A DNA stretch of 64,000 nucleotides from Schlesneria sp. (GCA_028291515.1 JAQGHU010000088.1:124001-188000); one strand, 5' to 3'. Positions 10,284 to 19,036 are shown, numbered from the stretch's first letter. The notes: generated by a model not told the origin, from the sequence alone. Program-made: numbers and translations.

Positions 10284-10853
10284 ATGAGTATCAAAGCAAG
10301 CTGGGGATTGACCGTTCTGCTGGCCGCCACAGCACTGGTTGGCTGCGGACAGTCAAGACCTTTGGTTCGCGGACAGTCTCCCACCACCAGCCCAGCCGTC
10401 GCCTGTCCCGCTGATGCGGAGGGCCCGATCATCGGATCCGCTCCAGGCTATGCCGAACAGGCACATCCATCGTATACCGGGCACGGTGGCCATGACTTCC
10501 GCGTGTTTAACCGAACCTACGACAACAACTTCGGTTACGAGGGCGGATACTATGCTGGTCCTCAGGGTTACTACACAGACCGCGATCGAACTTATCGAGC
10601 CGGATCTGCAGGCAGCACAGGGACCGCCGGTGGATGCCCCGCCTGCGAGTATGGACGCGGTTGTCCAGCTGACGGTTGTCCCCACTGCGGCTGTAATGCT
10701 GGCTGCGGCCCTGGCGGCTGTCCTCAGCACTACCAAACGTACCGATTTAACTGGCCGCAGAACATGGTTTATCCGTCAAACGATATGCCACCAGCAATGG
10801 TCCAGTATCCTTACTATGTCCACAAAGGCCCATCGGACTTCTTCATGAAATAG
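10284..10853 (+). CDS. Cys/Gly/Tyr-rich putative lipoprotein
   Basis: A 189-residue protein I cannot match to a named family. It starts with a lipoprotein signal peptide (lipobox LVGC at about residues 18-21). The middle is rich in Tyr, Gly and Asn. Residues about 117-150 hold a cluster of nine cysteines in CPAC, CPADGCPHCGC and CGPGGC arrangements, followed by a Tyr/Pro-rich tail (YPSNDMPPAMVQYPYYVH). The cysteines could bind metal or form disulfides in the cell envelope; both are guesses. A GGGGAAG site precedes the ATG. It is transcribed divergently from the isomerase-like gene across a 240-base gap and is followed by two strong hairpins. Confidence 0.75.
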   Translation: MSIKASWGLTVLLAATALVGCGQSRPLVRGQSPTTSPAVACPADAEGPIIGSAPGYAEQAHPSYTGHGGHDFRVFNRTYDNNFGYEGGYYAGPQGYYTDRDRTYRAGSAGSTGTAGGCPACEYGRGCPADGCPHCGCNAGCGPGGCPQHYQTYRFNWPQNMVYPSNDMPPAMVQYPYYVHKGPSDFFMK

Positions 10854-10870
10854 GCCTCCATCTGTGTGGC

Positions 10871-10899
10871 GAGAAACCCAGTCAGACTGCGGCTTTCTC
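10871..10899. repeat. Hairpin after the lipoprotein gene (first of two)
   Basis: GAGAAACC pairs with GGCTTTCTC (one bulge) and the inner CAGTC pairs with GACTG around a single A. It lies 18 bases after the lipoprotein stop. It may end transcription or stabilise the 3' end of the mRNA. Confidence 0.5.
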
Positions 10900-10914
10900 A
10901 TCAAAACTTGCGTC

Positions 10915-10956
10915 GCTTCAAAGCCCGCCCTCATTTCGAGGAGCGGGCTTTGAAGC
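10915..10956 (+). terminator. Strong 14-bp stem hairpin, probable terminator
   Basis: GCTTCAAAGCCCGC is followed by its exact reverse complement GCGGGCTTTGAAGC, with an inner CCTC/GAGG pairing around ATTTC. This is the strongest inverted repeat in the 218-base gap between the lipoprotein gene and the receiver-domain gene. No T-run of more than three follows, so the terminator label is tentative. Confidence 0.5.
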
Positions 10957-11071
10957 ATTCTCACGACCTTGATAATATTCCTTGTTGGCATTTATATTGC
11001 TACGTCGTGGCTTCGCTTGGCGTGCTTCGCGCCGCAATTCTCAACGTCCCCACGCACAGGAATTCGCCGCG

Positions 11072-11719
11072 ATGACACCTTGCGATCCGCAATCACCCCT
11101 AGACTTGCTCAAGCGGGCGGTTGGCACTGCAATTCATGACATCAACAATTTGCTGCTGGTGATATCCTGTTCAAGCAGCAAATTGCTGGAGCAAATTCCA
11201 GCAACCGACTTGGGAAGGGACGCTGCTGTCAGTATTGGTGAGGCAACTGAGCGAATCGCCGAGATTACTGCTCAATTGCAAATGCATTTGGCTGGACCTC
11301 AATCGGCCGGGGAACCGCAGCCCCATCTTGCCGGCGAAGTCACGCAAAAGGGGACTGAAGAAACCGTCCTCATTGTTGACGATGATCCACAGGTTCGTCA
11401 ATTCATAAAGACGGCGCTCATTCGTGGTGGTTATCACGTACTCGAAGCGCGGCACGGACCCGCAGCCATTGCTCTGGCCTTGCGGCATCGTGGCTTGATC
11501 AATCTATTGGTGACTGACATGCTCATGCCAGAGATGACCGGTCGTGAACTGGCGGACGCCCTCAGAACAGATGTTCCGAGCCTACGCGTGCTATACTTGA
11601 GCGGACTAGACGGCAGCGCGGACTTGTCGACGCAACCAAGCGCGCTTGATGCATTCGTCCAAAAACCTTTTCGAATGCCAGAACTGCTATTGAAGATTCG
11701 GGAAATCCTCGATAAATGA
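11072..11719 (+). CDS. Receiver-domain protein with N-terminal H-box helix, no ATPase domain
   Basis: A 215-residue protein. The N-terminus has a helix that looks like a histidine-kinase dimerisation/phosphoacceptor region of the HDxNNLL type (HDINNLLLVI, His22). No catalytic ATPase domain follows. Residues about 96-213 form a CheY-like receiver: acidic pair in LIVDDDPQ, phosphoacceptor Asp149 in LLVTDMLMPEMTG, conserved Ser in YLSGLDG and Lys in VQKPF. The protein may shuttle phosphate between a kinase and the FixJ-like regulator encoded 139 bases downstream. I chose the ATG at 11072 because upstream in-frame codons give an Arg-rich leader unlike a protein N-terminus. Confidence 0.82.
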   Translation: MTPCDPQSPLDLLKRAVGTAIHDINNLLLVISCSSSKLLEQIPATDLGRDAAVSIGEATERIAEITAQLQMHLAGPQSAGEPQPHLAGEVTQKGTEETVLIVDDDPQVRQFIKTALIRGGYHVLEARHGPAAIALALRHRGLINLLVTDMLMPEMTGRELADALRTDVPSLRVLYLSGLDGSADLSTQPSALDAFVQKPFRMPELLLKIREILDK

Positions 11720-11858
11720 ATGTATTAAAACACACCACGATCCCTCCTATCTGTTCCGTGGTAGACCACGGCTTGACTGTGGATGATGCAATGTGATCAA
11801 TATACCGTTTTCGCGAATTGGCAGTGTCGCCGACCTCGTGGTGTCGAAAGGGTTCAAA

Positions 11859-12521
11859 ATGGACCAGCACCCGGAAGTCTATATCGTCGATGACGATCCC
11901 GGAGCTCGCCGAGCTCTTGCTGTCGTTGTCGCATCGATGCAGCTCAATGCTGTAGAGTGTGCCAACGCTGAGGACTTCCTCACCGGGTATACCGAGGATC
12001 ATCCGTCGTGCTTGATCACGGATCTCCGAATGCGCGGGATGAGCGGGCTTGATCTTCTTCGACACCTCAAAGCGGAAGGTCGGGTCATCCCGACGGTGAT
12101 CGTGACCGGTTATGCCGAAACGCCGATCGCTGTCGATGCGATGCAAGCTGGCGCGGTGACCTTCCTGGAGAAAACGGCACCGACTCAAAAGATCTGTGAC
12201 GCCATCACGCACGCTTTGAAGCTGAGCTATCAACTGCTTGCGAAGAAGGCCGAGCGAGAACGCATTCAACTGGTCTGGAAATCAATCAACACCGAGGAAC
12301 GACATATCCTCGAGCTGGTCTCCCACGGAAAATTGAACAAAGAGATCGCGTTCGAGATCAACGTCCCGTTACGAACGATTGAAGATCGACGACGACGACT
12401 GATGGCCAAGATTGGCGCGACGTCCGTCGTGGATCTGATCCGATTTGCCGTCCGACTTGAAGAACTCGCGGAAGAAGGTGGATCGTCGCAGTCGGTAGCC
12501 GCGAGTCTGTTACGCGAGTAA
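11859..12521 (+). CDS. FixJ-type response regulator (REC-LuxR)
   Basis: A 220-residue two-domain regulator. The N-terminal receiver has VYIVDDDPGARRAL, phosphoacceptor Asp55 in CLITDLRMRGMSG, VTGYAE and the EKTAP lysine segment. The C-terminal LuxR/GerE helix-turn-helix reads HGKLNKEIAFEINVPLRTIEDRRRRLMAKIGATS at about residues 155-188. FixJ-family regulators bind DNA as phosphorylation-induced dimers. The ATG at 11859 has a GAAAGGG ribosome site; an upstream GTG at 11793 is a weaker alternative. No cognate kinase lies next to it, but the H-box/receiver protein upstream may be its partner. Confidence 0.9.
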   Translation: MDQHPEVYIVDDDPGARRALAVVVASMQLNAVECANAEDFLTGYTEDHPSCLITDLRMRGMSGLDLLRHLKAEGRVIPTVIVTGYAETPIAVDAMQAGAVTFLEKTAPTQKICDAITHALKLSYQLLAKKAERERIQLVWKSINTEERHILELVSHGKLNKEIAFEINVPLRTIEDRRRRLMAKIGATSVVDLIRFAVRLEELAEEGGSSQSVAASLLRE

Positions 12522-12523
12522 GT

Positions 12524-13514
12524 TCACAGGGCACGATGGACGCGTGCGAGAAGCCGCGATACCGCCCCCTTCCATCGTGCGAAATCGGCCTCGATTGTCG
12601 GCGTGTGACCTGTCTTCTCAAACACGACCAACTCGGAAGCGCGATCATCCGTTTCTTGCTTCCTGCAGCGTTGCGTTCGGATCGTTTTCGCCGTGCAGGA
12701 ACAAAGTTGGGCAGTGGCAACTGTGGGCGTACTCGACTGGATTGTGTTCACCGCTATTGAACCCGGTACAGATTCCGCCCCAGAAGATCAGTAAATTCGC
12801 CGCGGGATAGGCCGGCAATCTCATCAGTCTGAATCGGTTTCCCACGGTTGTCTGCAGGCGATCAAACACCGATTCCAAGATCACTGCATCGACCTCGGAT
12901 TTGTGAGTGTGCATTGCGCGTAGTATCGCAGCAGCACCCATTGATCGGCCGTAGACAATCAGCGGCTCATCTTCCGAGTCTTCGCGGATACAGGTGATCG
13001 TTGCCGCCACATCTTCAGCTTCGCTGTATCCAATCGTCGTATAGTTCTCGCTCGATCCGCCGCTCCCTCGGAAGTCGACGAGCCAAACGACATACCCCAG
13101 TTCATGAAAGGCCTTTGCTTCTGCAAGCAAATCACATTTCGCCCCCGCATAACCGTGGAGTAAGAGCACAGTTCCTTGCGATCTGTCCACGGGCAGCACC
13201 CAGGCTTCCAGCACGATCTTGGAACCGACCTCAATTCGCTTCGTGTGGAAATCGATGCCAATGTCCAAAGGTGTTCGATCGTTCTCAGGGCGGGGCACCC
13301 TGACTCCTGTCGCCAGCACCGCGATTTTTCCGAACGTCGAAAGCTGGTCAGGTCGCGGAGTTCGCGAACCGTCCCGAACGAACCACAGCATCGCTCGTGC
13401 ATGCTGATAGGCGAGGACATTCACACTGACTAAGCAGACGCCAAGGAGAATCACTGTCGCAAGCCACGGATGTTGGCGTACCCATTTCGCTACTGATCGG
13501 ATACGCGTTAGCAT
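12524..13514 (-). pseudogene. Alpha/beta hydrolase, frameshifted near the C-terminus
   Basis: A membrane-anchored serine hydrolase-like gene (helix at about residues 18-34) whose frame breaks near its end. The first frame runs from 13514 and contains the oxyanion segment LLLHGYAGAKCD, nucleophile Ser191 in GRSMGA and acid Asp278 in LHGENDP, then stops at 12645. The +1 frame continues from the same region to 12524 and carries VVFEKTGHTPTIEADFARW, exactly where the catalytic His belongs. A one-base insertion (or two-base loss) between about 12648 and 12700 would explain this. It is either a recent pseudogene or a sequencing error. It ends two bases from the convergent FixJ-like gene. Confidence 0.8.
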
Positions 13515-13640
13515 CTGGAACGCTCGAGGGAAGAAATCACATTCGCCGGGTTGCCGTATTGTACTCGATGCTCACATAGTCAGGAACGTTGCCAGAAGTC
13601 GGCTGACGCTAGCGCCCACAACACCCAGGGACGATTTCAC

Positions 13641-14876
13641 GTGTCGCTTCGTTTGAATCCTGCCACCAGGTACCGCACCGCCTGGCTTGTCGTAGTGTTG
13701 TTAATGCCGGTGGCGCTACTGAATTATCTTGATCGACAGATGTTGGCATCGATGCAAGCCTCGGTGATGTCCGACATTCCCAGCATCGGTTCCGAAAAAA
13801 ACTGGGGCTTCATGCTGGGGCAATTCAAATGGGTCTATGCTTTCCTCAGCCCTGTTGGCGGCTACGTCGCGGATCGCTTCAGTCGCCGGCTGACCATCTG
13901 CGGTAGCCTGTTTGTCTGGTCGGCGGTGACTTGGTGGACGGGACACGTCACCAGCTTTGATCAGTTGCTGCTCGCGCGATCACTCATGGGAATCAGCGAA
14001 GCGTTCTATATTCCAGCCGGTTTGGCACTGATCGCCGATTATCATACCGGTACGACTCGGTCACGAGCGGTCGGTCTACACCAGATGGCGATCTACGGGG
14101 GAGTCATCTGCGGAGGCTTTGGCGGCTATCTCGCCGCATCGCCGGACTTCGGCTGGCGCTTTGCCTTTGAGATGTGCGGGCTGTTGGGAATGCTGTACGC
14201 GATTCCTCTGGTCGCATTGTTGCGCGACGCCCCCAAATCTCACGTTGTTGTTGACCAGCCGAAGGCGTCTCCGCTTCGCGCGGCTCGCGAGTTGTGTTCG
14301 AATTTCTCGTTCATTCTGCTGGTGTTGTATTTCACTCTCCCGGCGCTGGCGGGATGGGTCGTGCGCGACTGGATGCCCTCAATTTTGAAAGCCCAGTTTC
14401 AAATCGGTCAGGGACAAGCGGGTGTCGCCGCCACGTTCTATTGGCAAGTTGCTGCCATCCTGGGGGCATTCCTCGGCGGATTGCTTGCCGATCGTTGGAT
14501 GCAGTCGAACGTCCGCGGCCGAATCTATGTCAGCGCGATTGGAATGACTTTGATCGTGCCAGCCATCTTCGGTGTCGGAAACGCGAGTTCGCTGACGATG
14601 GCCGTCGCGTTCCTCATCCTGTTCGGCCTGGGATGGGGATTCTTCGACTGCAACAACATGCCAATTTTATCGCAGATCGTCCGGCCCGAACTTCGAGCAA
14701 CCGGCTATGGCCTGATGAACATGGTCAGCATCAGTTGTGGCGGATTCGCAGATTGGGGTTTCGGTGCCTTGCGCGATTCAAAAGTGCCACTGAACGTGAT
14801 CTTCAGCTTGTTTGCCGGAGCAGCGATTTTCTCGATCGTGCTCGTCCTGCTGATTCGCCCTCGTGCCGAGTTTTAG
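13641..14876 (+). CDS. MFS transporter
   Basis: A 411-residue major facilitator with about 12 membrane segments. Signature features are LLNYLDRQMLASMQ in helix 1 and the loop 2-3 motif GGYVADRFSRRL; the helix-7/8 side has GGLLADRWMQ. The form is closest to the ACS/hexuronate-glucarate type symporters, which take up organic acids, but substrate cannot be read from sequence. A GTG at 13641 with AGGGA upstream gives an N-terminus (SLRLNPATRYRTAWLVVVLL) typical of the family; a TTG at 13551 is possible but less likely. The gene converges on the propeller gene. Confidence 0.87.
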   Translation: MSLRLNPATRYRTAWLVVVLLMPVALLNYLDRQMLASMQASVMSDIPSIGSEKNWGFMLGQFKWVYAFLSPVGGYVADRFSRRLTICGSLFVWSAVTWWTGHVTSFDQLLLARSLMGISEAFYIPAGLALIADYHTGTTRSRAVGLHQMAIYGGVICGGFGGYLAASPDFGWRFAFEMCGLLGMLYAIPLVALLRDAPKSHVVVDQPKASPLRAARELCSNFSFILLVLYFTLPALAGWVVRDWMPSILKAQFQIGQGQAGVAATFYWQVAAILGAFLGGLLADRWMQSNVRGRIYVSAIGMTLIVPAIFGVGNASSLTMAVAFLILFGLGWGFFDCNNMPILSQIVRPELRATGYGLMNMVSISCGGFADWGFGALRDSKVPLNVIFSLFAGAAIFSIVLVLLIRPRAEF

Positions 14877-14910
14877 AGGTCTGGATCCGTCCACTCGATT
14901 GGAGAAACAC

Positions 14911-16035
14911 TCACACAAATCGAACGCAGTAGATCGGCGGCAGATGTTGCGACACCGTCTGCCAGGAATCGCCCTGATCCTCTGTGACCCACAGCGAACC
15001 CGTGGTCGAACCGAATGCGAGTCGATCTCCTGACTCATCAATATCCAACCCATGCCGATATGTCAGGTCATAGGCATGATCTTGAGGCAGGCCGTTTCGT
15101 AAAATATCGTAGGTTGCCCCGCCGTCTCGAGTCCTGGCCACGACAACCTTCCCATCCGCTGGCAATCGATGCTCATCTTTAACGCCGGGAACGAACCACG
15201 CGGTGTTTGCTTCGCCTGGATGAACCGCCACTGCGAAGCCGAATGATGTCGGTGACACGCTTTTTAGATGTGAGACATCTTGCCAGGACGCACATCGGTC
15301 TGTTGAACGGAAGATGCCATTGTGATGCTGAGCCCACAGGGCATCGGGATTCGATCGACACTGCACGACGCGGTGTACGTCTTGGACGTTCGGATTTTCT
15401 TTTTGTTCCGGGGGCGTGTAAGCAGACCAGATCCCATTGGCTTGGCAGTCCCACGTGGTTCCGCCATCGTTCGTCACCCACACGCCGCCGCAAGAGACGC
15501 CGATCGTCACCCGTTGCGATTCCCGCGGGTCGACGCAGACCGAATGAATGCCGGGCAAATCCGCTCCGCCCCCCATCCATTCCATGCGCCGCGGGTCATT
15601 CCACAATGATTCCACAAGACTCCAGGAGCTTCCGTGGTCGGTGGACTTGAACAGACCTCCTGGCAGTGTGCCGCACCAGAGCACTCCCGGTTCGTCCCGT
15701 CCGCCTGCCTCGAGAGCCCAGATCCGATCCAGCTTCCATTCGATCGTCCGTCCCCACATATCCTTTTGGACTTCCCCTTCCGGTTGCTTCGGATAAGAGG
15801 GGACGGCAATCTCGGTCCATGTGTTTCCTTGGTCGGTGGAACGATGCAGCTTCGATCCGAAATGGCCGTGATACAAGGACGCATAGATCGACCCGTCGCG
15901 TCGATCGGGCAACGTCATGATAACATGCTCTGCCAGAAACGAAATTCCGGTGATTTCCCATGGAACGCTTTTCCGCCCTGTTCGCTCGATCAGGAACAAA
16001 CCCTTCCGCGTTGCTGCCAGCAGACGGTCACTCAT
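14911..16035 (-). CDS. Asp-box beta-propeller protein (sialidase/sortilin-like)
   Basis: A 374-residue protein with at least six Asp-box turns: STDQGNTW, STDHGSSW, TNDGGTTW, STDRCASW, TRDGGATY and TEDQGDSW, spaced as propeller blades. No signal peptide is visible (it begins MSDRLLAATRKGLFLIERTG), so it is probably cytoplasmic. The Arg triad and Tyr/Glu nucleophile of true sialidases are not recognisable, so I do not call it an enzyme. It is the last gene of a minus-strand run; the MoaD/ThiS-like gene stops 30 bases upstream, suggesting joint expression and function. Confidence 0.85.
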   Translation of the reverse strand: MSDRLLAATRKGLFLIERTGRKSVPWEITGISFLAEHVIMTLPDRRDGSIYASLYHGHFGSKLHRSTDQGNTWTEIAVPSYPKQPEGEVQKDMWGRTIEWKLDRIWALEAGGRDEPGVLWCGTLPGGLFKSTDHGSSWSLVESLWNDPRRMEWMGGGADLPGIHSVCVDPRESQRVTIGVSCGGVWVTNDGGTTWDCQANGIWSAYTPPEQKENPNVQDVHRVVQCRSNPDALWAQHHNGIFRSTDRCASWQDVSHLKSVSPTSFGFAVAVHPGEANTAWFVPGVKDEHRLPADGKVVVARTRDGGATYDILRNGLPQDHAYDLTYRHGLDIDESGDRLAFGSTTGSLWVTEDQGDSWQTVSQHLPPIYCVRFV

Positions 16036-16065
16036 GGCAAGTTCTCTTGATCAGGGGCAGGTCGA

Positions 16066-16335
16066 TTAACCGCCGGACAATGCCTGCATCACATAGACTT
16101 CGGCATCAGGTAAGACTGGGTCGCTTAATGATAGCCGGTCGCGAATCATCGTGCCGTCAATGAAAACGATCATGTGCTTGCGGACAGCACCGTGTTCATC
16201 GAGCACATAGCCCCGTGCTCGTTCATTCGTCGAAAAAACTTCGTCAAGAACCTCGCGCACCGTTCCGCCGCCAACCGTACTGGGCGGACAGGCGACGTGT
16301 CGCTGGATGTTGTCCGTGAACACCACGTGAGGCAT
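16066..16335 (-). CDS. MoaD/ThiS-like ubiquitin-fold protein ending in Gly-Gly
   Basis: An 89-residue protein of the beta-grasp ThiS/MoaD type. It has a VREVLDEVF helix, a HMIVFIDGTMIRDRLSLSDPVLPDAEVYVMQALSGG second half, and a C-terminal diglycine with no extension. In this family the C-terminus is adenylated by an E1-like enzyme and becomes a thiocarboxylate sulfur carrier, or in some archaea and bacteria a protein modifier. No E1-like (MoeB/ThiF) gene or MoaE lies in the window. The gene starts one base after the enolase-superfamily stop and ends 30 bases before the propeller gene, so it is embedded in that operon and may serve those proteins rather than cofactor synthesis. Confidence 0.85.
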   Translation of the reverse strand: MPHVVFTDNIQRHVACPPSTVGGGTVREVLDEVFSTNERARGYVLDEHGAVRKHMIVFIDGTMIRDRLSLSDPVLPDAEVYVMQALSGG

Positions 16336-16336
16336 C

Positions 16337-17692
16337 TTAGAACCCCAAGCCAGGTCCGTTCAATTCAAATGTGCCAACGGTTCCATCGGTAACCTCGAAC
16401 ATGGCTGGAAAGCCCTTGACCCAGGGCTTATTCGCCGCGGGGCAATATTGTCGGCCATTCCCCTCAATCGCGGTGACAGTCGGGATCCGTGCGGCCAGGC
16501 TGGCCGAATGCAGGAACGAATAGCCAGGGCAGGTCAAGTCCTGCACACACAGGAACATTCCGAACTTCTGAGCCGCAGCACCCAGCAGCAATGACTCGGT
16601 GTGTCCTTTGCAGGCCTTCAACGCCACACCGGTGTATCCCATGTCCCTGGCCAGCAGCAACGAATCGTAATCTGTGAGCGATTCATCGATGACGACGGGC
16701 TTCAGTTTCGCCGCTTCGTGCATCTTATGGTCAGGGTGAGCCTTCAGGTCTCGGTTTGTCGGTTGTTCGATGTACTGGATGCGGTCAAAAGTAATGGCGG
16801 ATTGTTCGCGCACCTTGTTCAGGAAGGCGATGACATACTCCGGATTCGGGCACTTCTCATTGAAGTCCAACGAATAGAACCATTGCTTGCATCCGCGAGT
16901 GGCTTGTGCTTGTTCGGCAACTTGATTCACCGAGAGGGTGCGATCAACATCCCAATCAAAGTTGTCCCCCGACAACTTGATCTTCATGTGGGTCAGTCCA
17001 TTGAATGCGATCCATTGGCCCAATGTTTCAGGAAGGCCGTCGCCGACCTTCTTTTCCATATCGCCATCGGTCAGCGGATCAAGGGCTCCAACGAGATGAT
17101 AAAGCGGCATCCGCTCCTTGGGCTCTCGCAGTGTGTACTTGTCGAGATACTCGCCCGCAAACTGATCATCCAGATACTCTTCCAGATCATACGACATGAA
17201 CTTGGAAGACAATGTGTTGTAGCTATTCACGCCGTGCAATCGCCCATAGGCGTCATGCAGGGCGGCGTCAAACGGACTGGCGGCGACAGCCAGTGCCAAC
17301 TTGGGAATCGGCTCAGCCAGCTTCAGCCGGTTGGACAGCGTCTTGCCAAGATGTTCGTACTCGGCGGACAAGTGATACGACAGCTCGAGCGGATGTCCCG
17401 TCTCGTTGCAACCGTACCCCAGTTCGACAACGGCTTCAGCAAATTGCTTGACCGCGTTTTCAGCCTGCTCTGTCGTGACCTTATCGCTGGGCCAGGCCCA
17501 GACATTGCCGATGGGCATGCTGCCGAACCCGCTGGCATGGCGCTTGCCATCCCGCGATTCGACCTCCACATCGACGTTGATCAGAAACGACTTGGACTGA
17601 ACTCGTCCGCCGAACTTGATGGGAGTCCGAAACGTCACGGACTCGAAGGCGCAGCTTGCACTGCGAATGCGAATGTCGGTCGCTTTCGTCAT
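16337..17692 (-). CDS. Enolase-superfamily protein (mandelate racemase-like)
   Basis: A 451-residue member of the enolase superfamily. The barrel shows a Lys pair in HMKIKLSG, then metal-ligand carboxylates in order: SLDFNEK (Asp), YIEQPT (Glu) and VIDESL (Asp/Glu), and a second acid/base Lys in ALKACKGHTESL. This KxK...D...E...D...K pattern is that of the muconate-lactonising/dipeptide-epimerase branch. Substrate is unknown. The protein is longer than usual (about 370-400), with an extended capping domain. It is probably co-transcribed with the MoaD/ThiS-like and propeller genes downstream, and lies 117 bases downstream of the ATP-grasp gene. Confidence 0.85.
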   Translation of the reverse strand: MTKATDIRIRSASCAFESVTFRTPIKFGGRVQSKSFLINVDVEVESRDGKRHASGFGSMPIGNVWAWPSDKVTTEQAENAVKQFAEAVVELGYGCNETGHPLELSYHLSAEYEHLGKTLSNRLKLAEPIPKLALAVAASPFDAALHDAYGRLHGVNSYNTLSSKFMSYDLEEYLDDQFAGEYLDKYTLREPKERMPLYHLVGALDPLTDGDMEKKVGDGLPETLGQWIAFNGLTHMKIKLSGDNFDWDVDRTLSVNQVAEQAQATRGCKQWFYSLDFNEKCPNPEYVIAFLNKVREQSAITFDRIQYIEQPTNRDLKAHPDHKMHEAAKLKPVVIDESLTDYDSLLLARDMGYTGVALKACKGHTESLLLGAAAQKFGMFLCVQDLTCPGYSFLHSASLAARIPTVTAIEGNGRQYCPAANKPWVKGFPAMFEVTDGTVGTFELNGPGLGF

Positions 17693-17809
17693 GGTCTTCT
17701 AAAGAGGAATTAGAGTTAGTTGGGCGACAGAAATTGGCGACCAAATTCGAGGCTGATCTTATCGGGGGCGGTCCGGCCGATCAAGAACGGAATGGATTGT
17801 GGGACGACT

Positions 17810-19036
17810 CTAAATCTTTGGGGCGTCTTCTGCTATTGCAATTTCCGGACGGAGGAGATTGTTTCCACCGACATTCGAGTCGCCTGGCGGGCACGTGACA
17901 TGATGCTCTTGCAGCCGCGTGCGGACATTTTTTGCTCTGTCTTCAAGTCCTTGTAAGCAGATTTCGTGCGTATCACCCATGGCCATGACGCTGCAAATCG
18001 GCCATGTGGCATCGATTTGCGTTCCTGGAACCGGAACATCGGCAATCGTCGGTAATTCCCACTCCGATTGAGAATCGGCGGATTCGCTGAATGCAGGAGC
18101 CACCAGAAAATTTCTCGCATAAAGTATCAGTTTGGCCAGAACAGGAGCAGTGGTGGAGGTTTGCTTCTGACGGTTGGGGCCCTGAATTCCTGCTAAAAAA
18201 GATCGCTGCCAAGCCAGCTCGATGATTTCCACAGACGCCGTGTAGCGTGGATTCACTTCCAGGATCCAGGGTGTTCCATTCGAATCGGAGATGAAATCGA
18301 TTCCAAAAATTCCTCGCAAGCAACATTTCGAAACCAAAAGTTCTGCGGCGGCAGTCAGCGAGAGTCGAAATCCTTCAACCCGGGCGTCTTGCAGGGGGCC
18401 AATCGATCCGCAGTACATAAATGGATCGGGCACCTTCGAAAGCTCGGCGTTCTCCAGTTGTTGGGTCACGCCAAGGAATTCAACGCCGTCATCGTCGTTG
18501 TAGAATGCCGCAGAATGGGCGACGCCGTGGATCCGAGATTGGTAAAAAAACGGCTCTGACTCGCTAAATTGAGGACTGGACTGCTCCCAGACAGAGACTG
18601 CACGTCCACCGGCACTGGAGATTGGCTTCCGAATCCACGTTCCGTCTCGCGGCAGAATGGCCGTCCCTGGAAGGACACGTAATGTCGGGATGGCCCCCTG
18701 CGCCAGGGTTCGATTCAGCCAGAAGGGATCACGGATCAACCGCAGTGAGGTGGCCGATGTCCCCAGCAGCGGCCCGTACGGAGCGTCCAGACGATCCATT
18801 TGTTCGACCAGATCGGGATGGTTTTCGATCCCGCCGGTGTAGAACCAGCCGTCCGCGTTGATGTGGGCGACATCCTGGGGAAGACTGAAGGGATAGTTTT
18901 GGACGTGGACCACTTCCGCGATTTGTCGCGTATCCAGATCCGCAAACAAATCCGCACAAATGGGCTGCAGGCCCGCTCGGCGAGCTGACCATGCGGCGGC
19001 TCGCGTGCTGCCCCCGACGATCAATACTCGTTTCAT
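17810..19036 (-). CDS. ATP-grasp protein, probable C1/methanopterin-associated ligase
   Basis: A 408-residue ATP-grasp protein. Visible are the pre-ATP-grasp Rossmann-like start (MKRVLIVGGSTRAAAWSARR), the ATP-binding lysine segment GTWIRKPISSAGGRAVS and the metal-binding segment GIDFISDSNGTPWILEVNPRYTASVEI. These are carboxylate-amine ligases. It is divergent from fae and near mtdC; ATP-grasp genes are known companions of methanopterin-linked C1 genes and are thought to act in cofactor synthesis, such as glutamylation. That role is inference here. Upstream in-frame codons reach 19228, but the ATG at 19036 gives the proper Rossmann N-terminus. Confidence 0.8.
   Translation of the reverse strand: MKRVLIVGGSTRAAAWSARRAGLQPICADLFADLDTRQIAEVVHVQNYPFSLPQDVAHINADGWFYTGGIENHPDLVEQMDRLDAPYGPLLGTSATSLRLIRDPFWLNRTLAQGAIPTLRVLPGTAILPRDGTWIRKPISSAGGRAVSVWEQSSPQFSESEPFFYQSRIHGVAHSAAFYNDDDGVEFLGVTQQLENAELSKVPDPFMYCGSIGPLQDARVEGFRLSLTAAAELLVSKCCLRGIFGIDFISDSNGTPWILEVNPRYTASVEIIELAWQRSFLAGIQGPNRQKQTSTTAPVLAKLILYARNFLVAPAFSESADSQSEWELPTIADVPVPGTQIDATWPICSVMAMGDTHEICLQGLEDRAKNVRTRLQEHHVTCPPGDSNVGGNNLLRPEIAIAEDAPKI

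Noticed and set aside
16601-17713. A 370-residue plus-strand open frame opposite the enolase-superfamily gene
   Set aside because: It mirrors the codon positions of the real gene, has no domain, and lies in a fully conserved coding region on the other strand.
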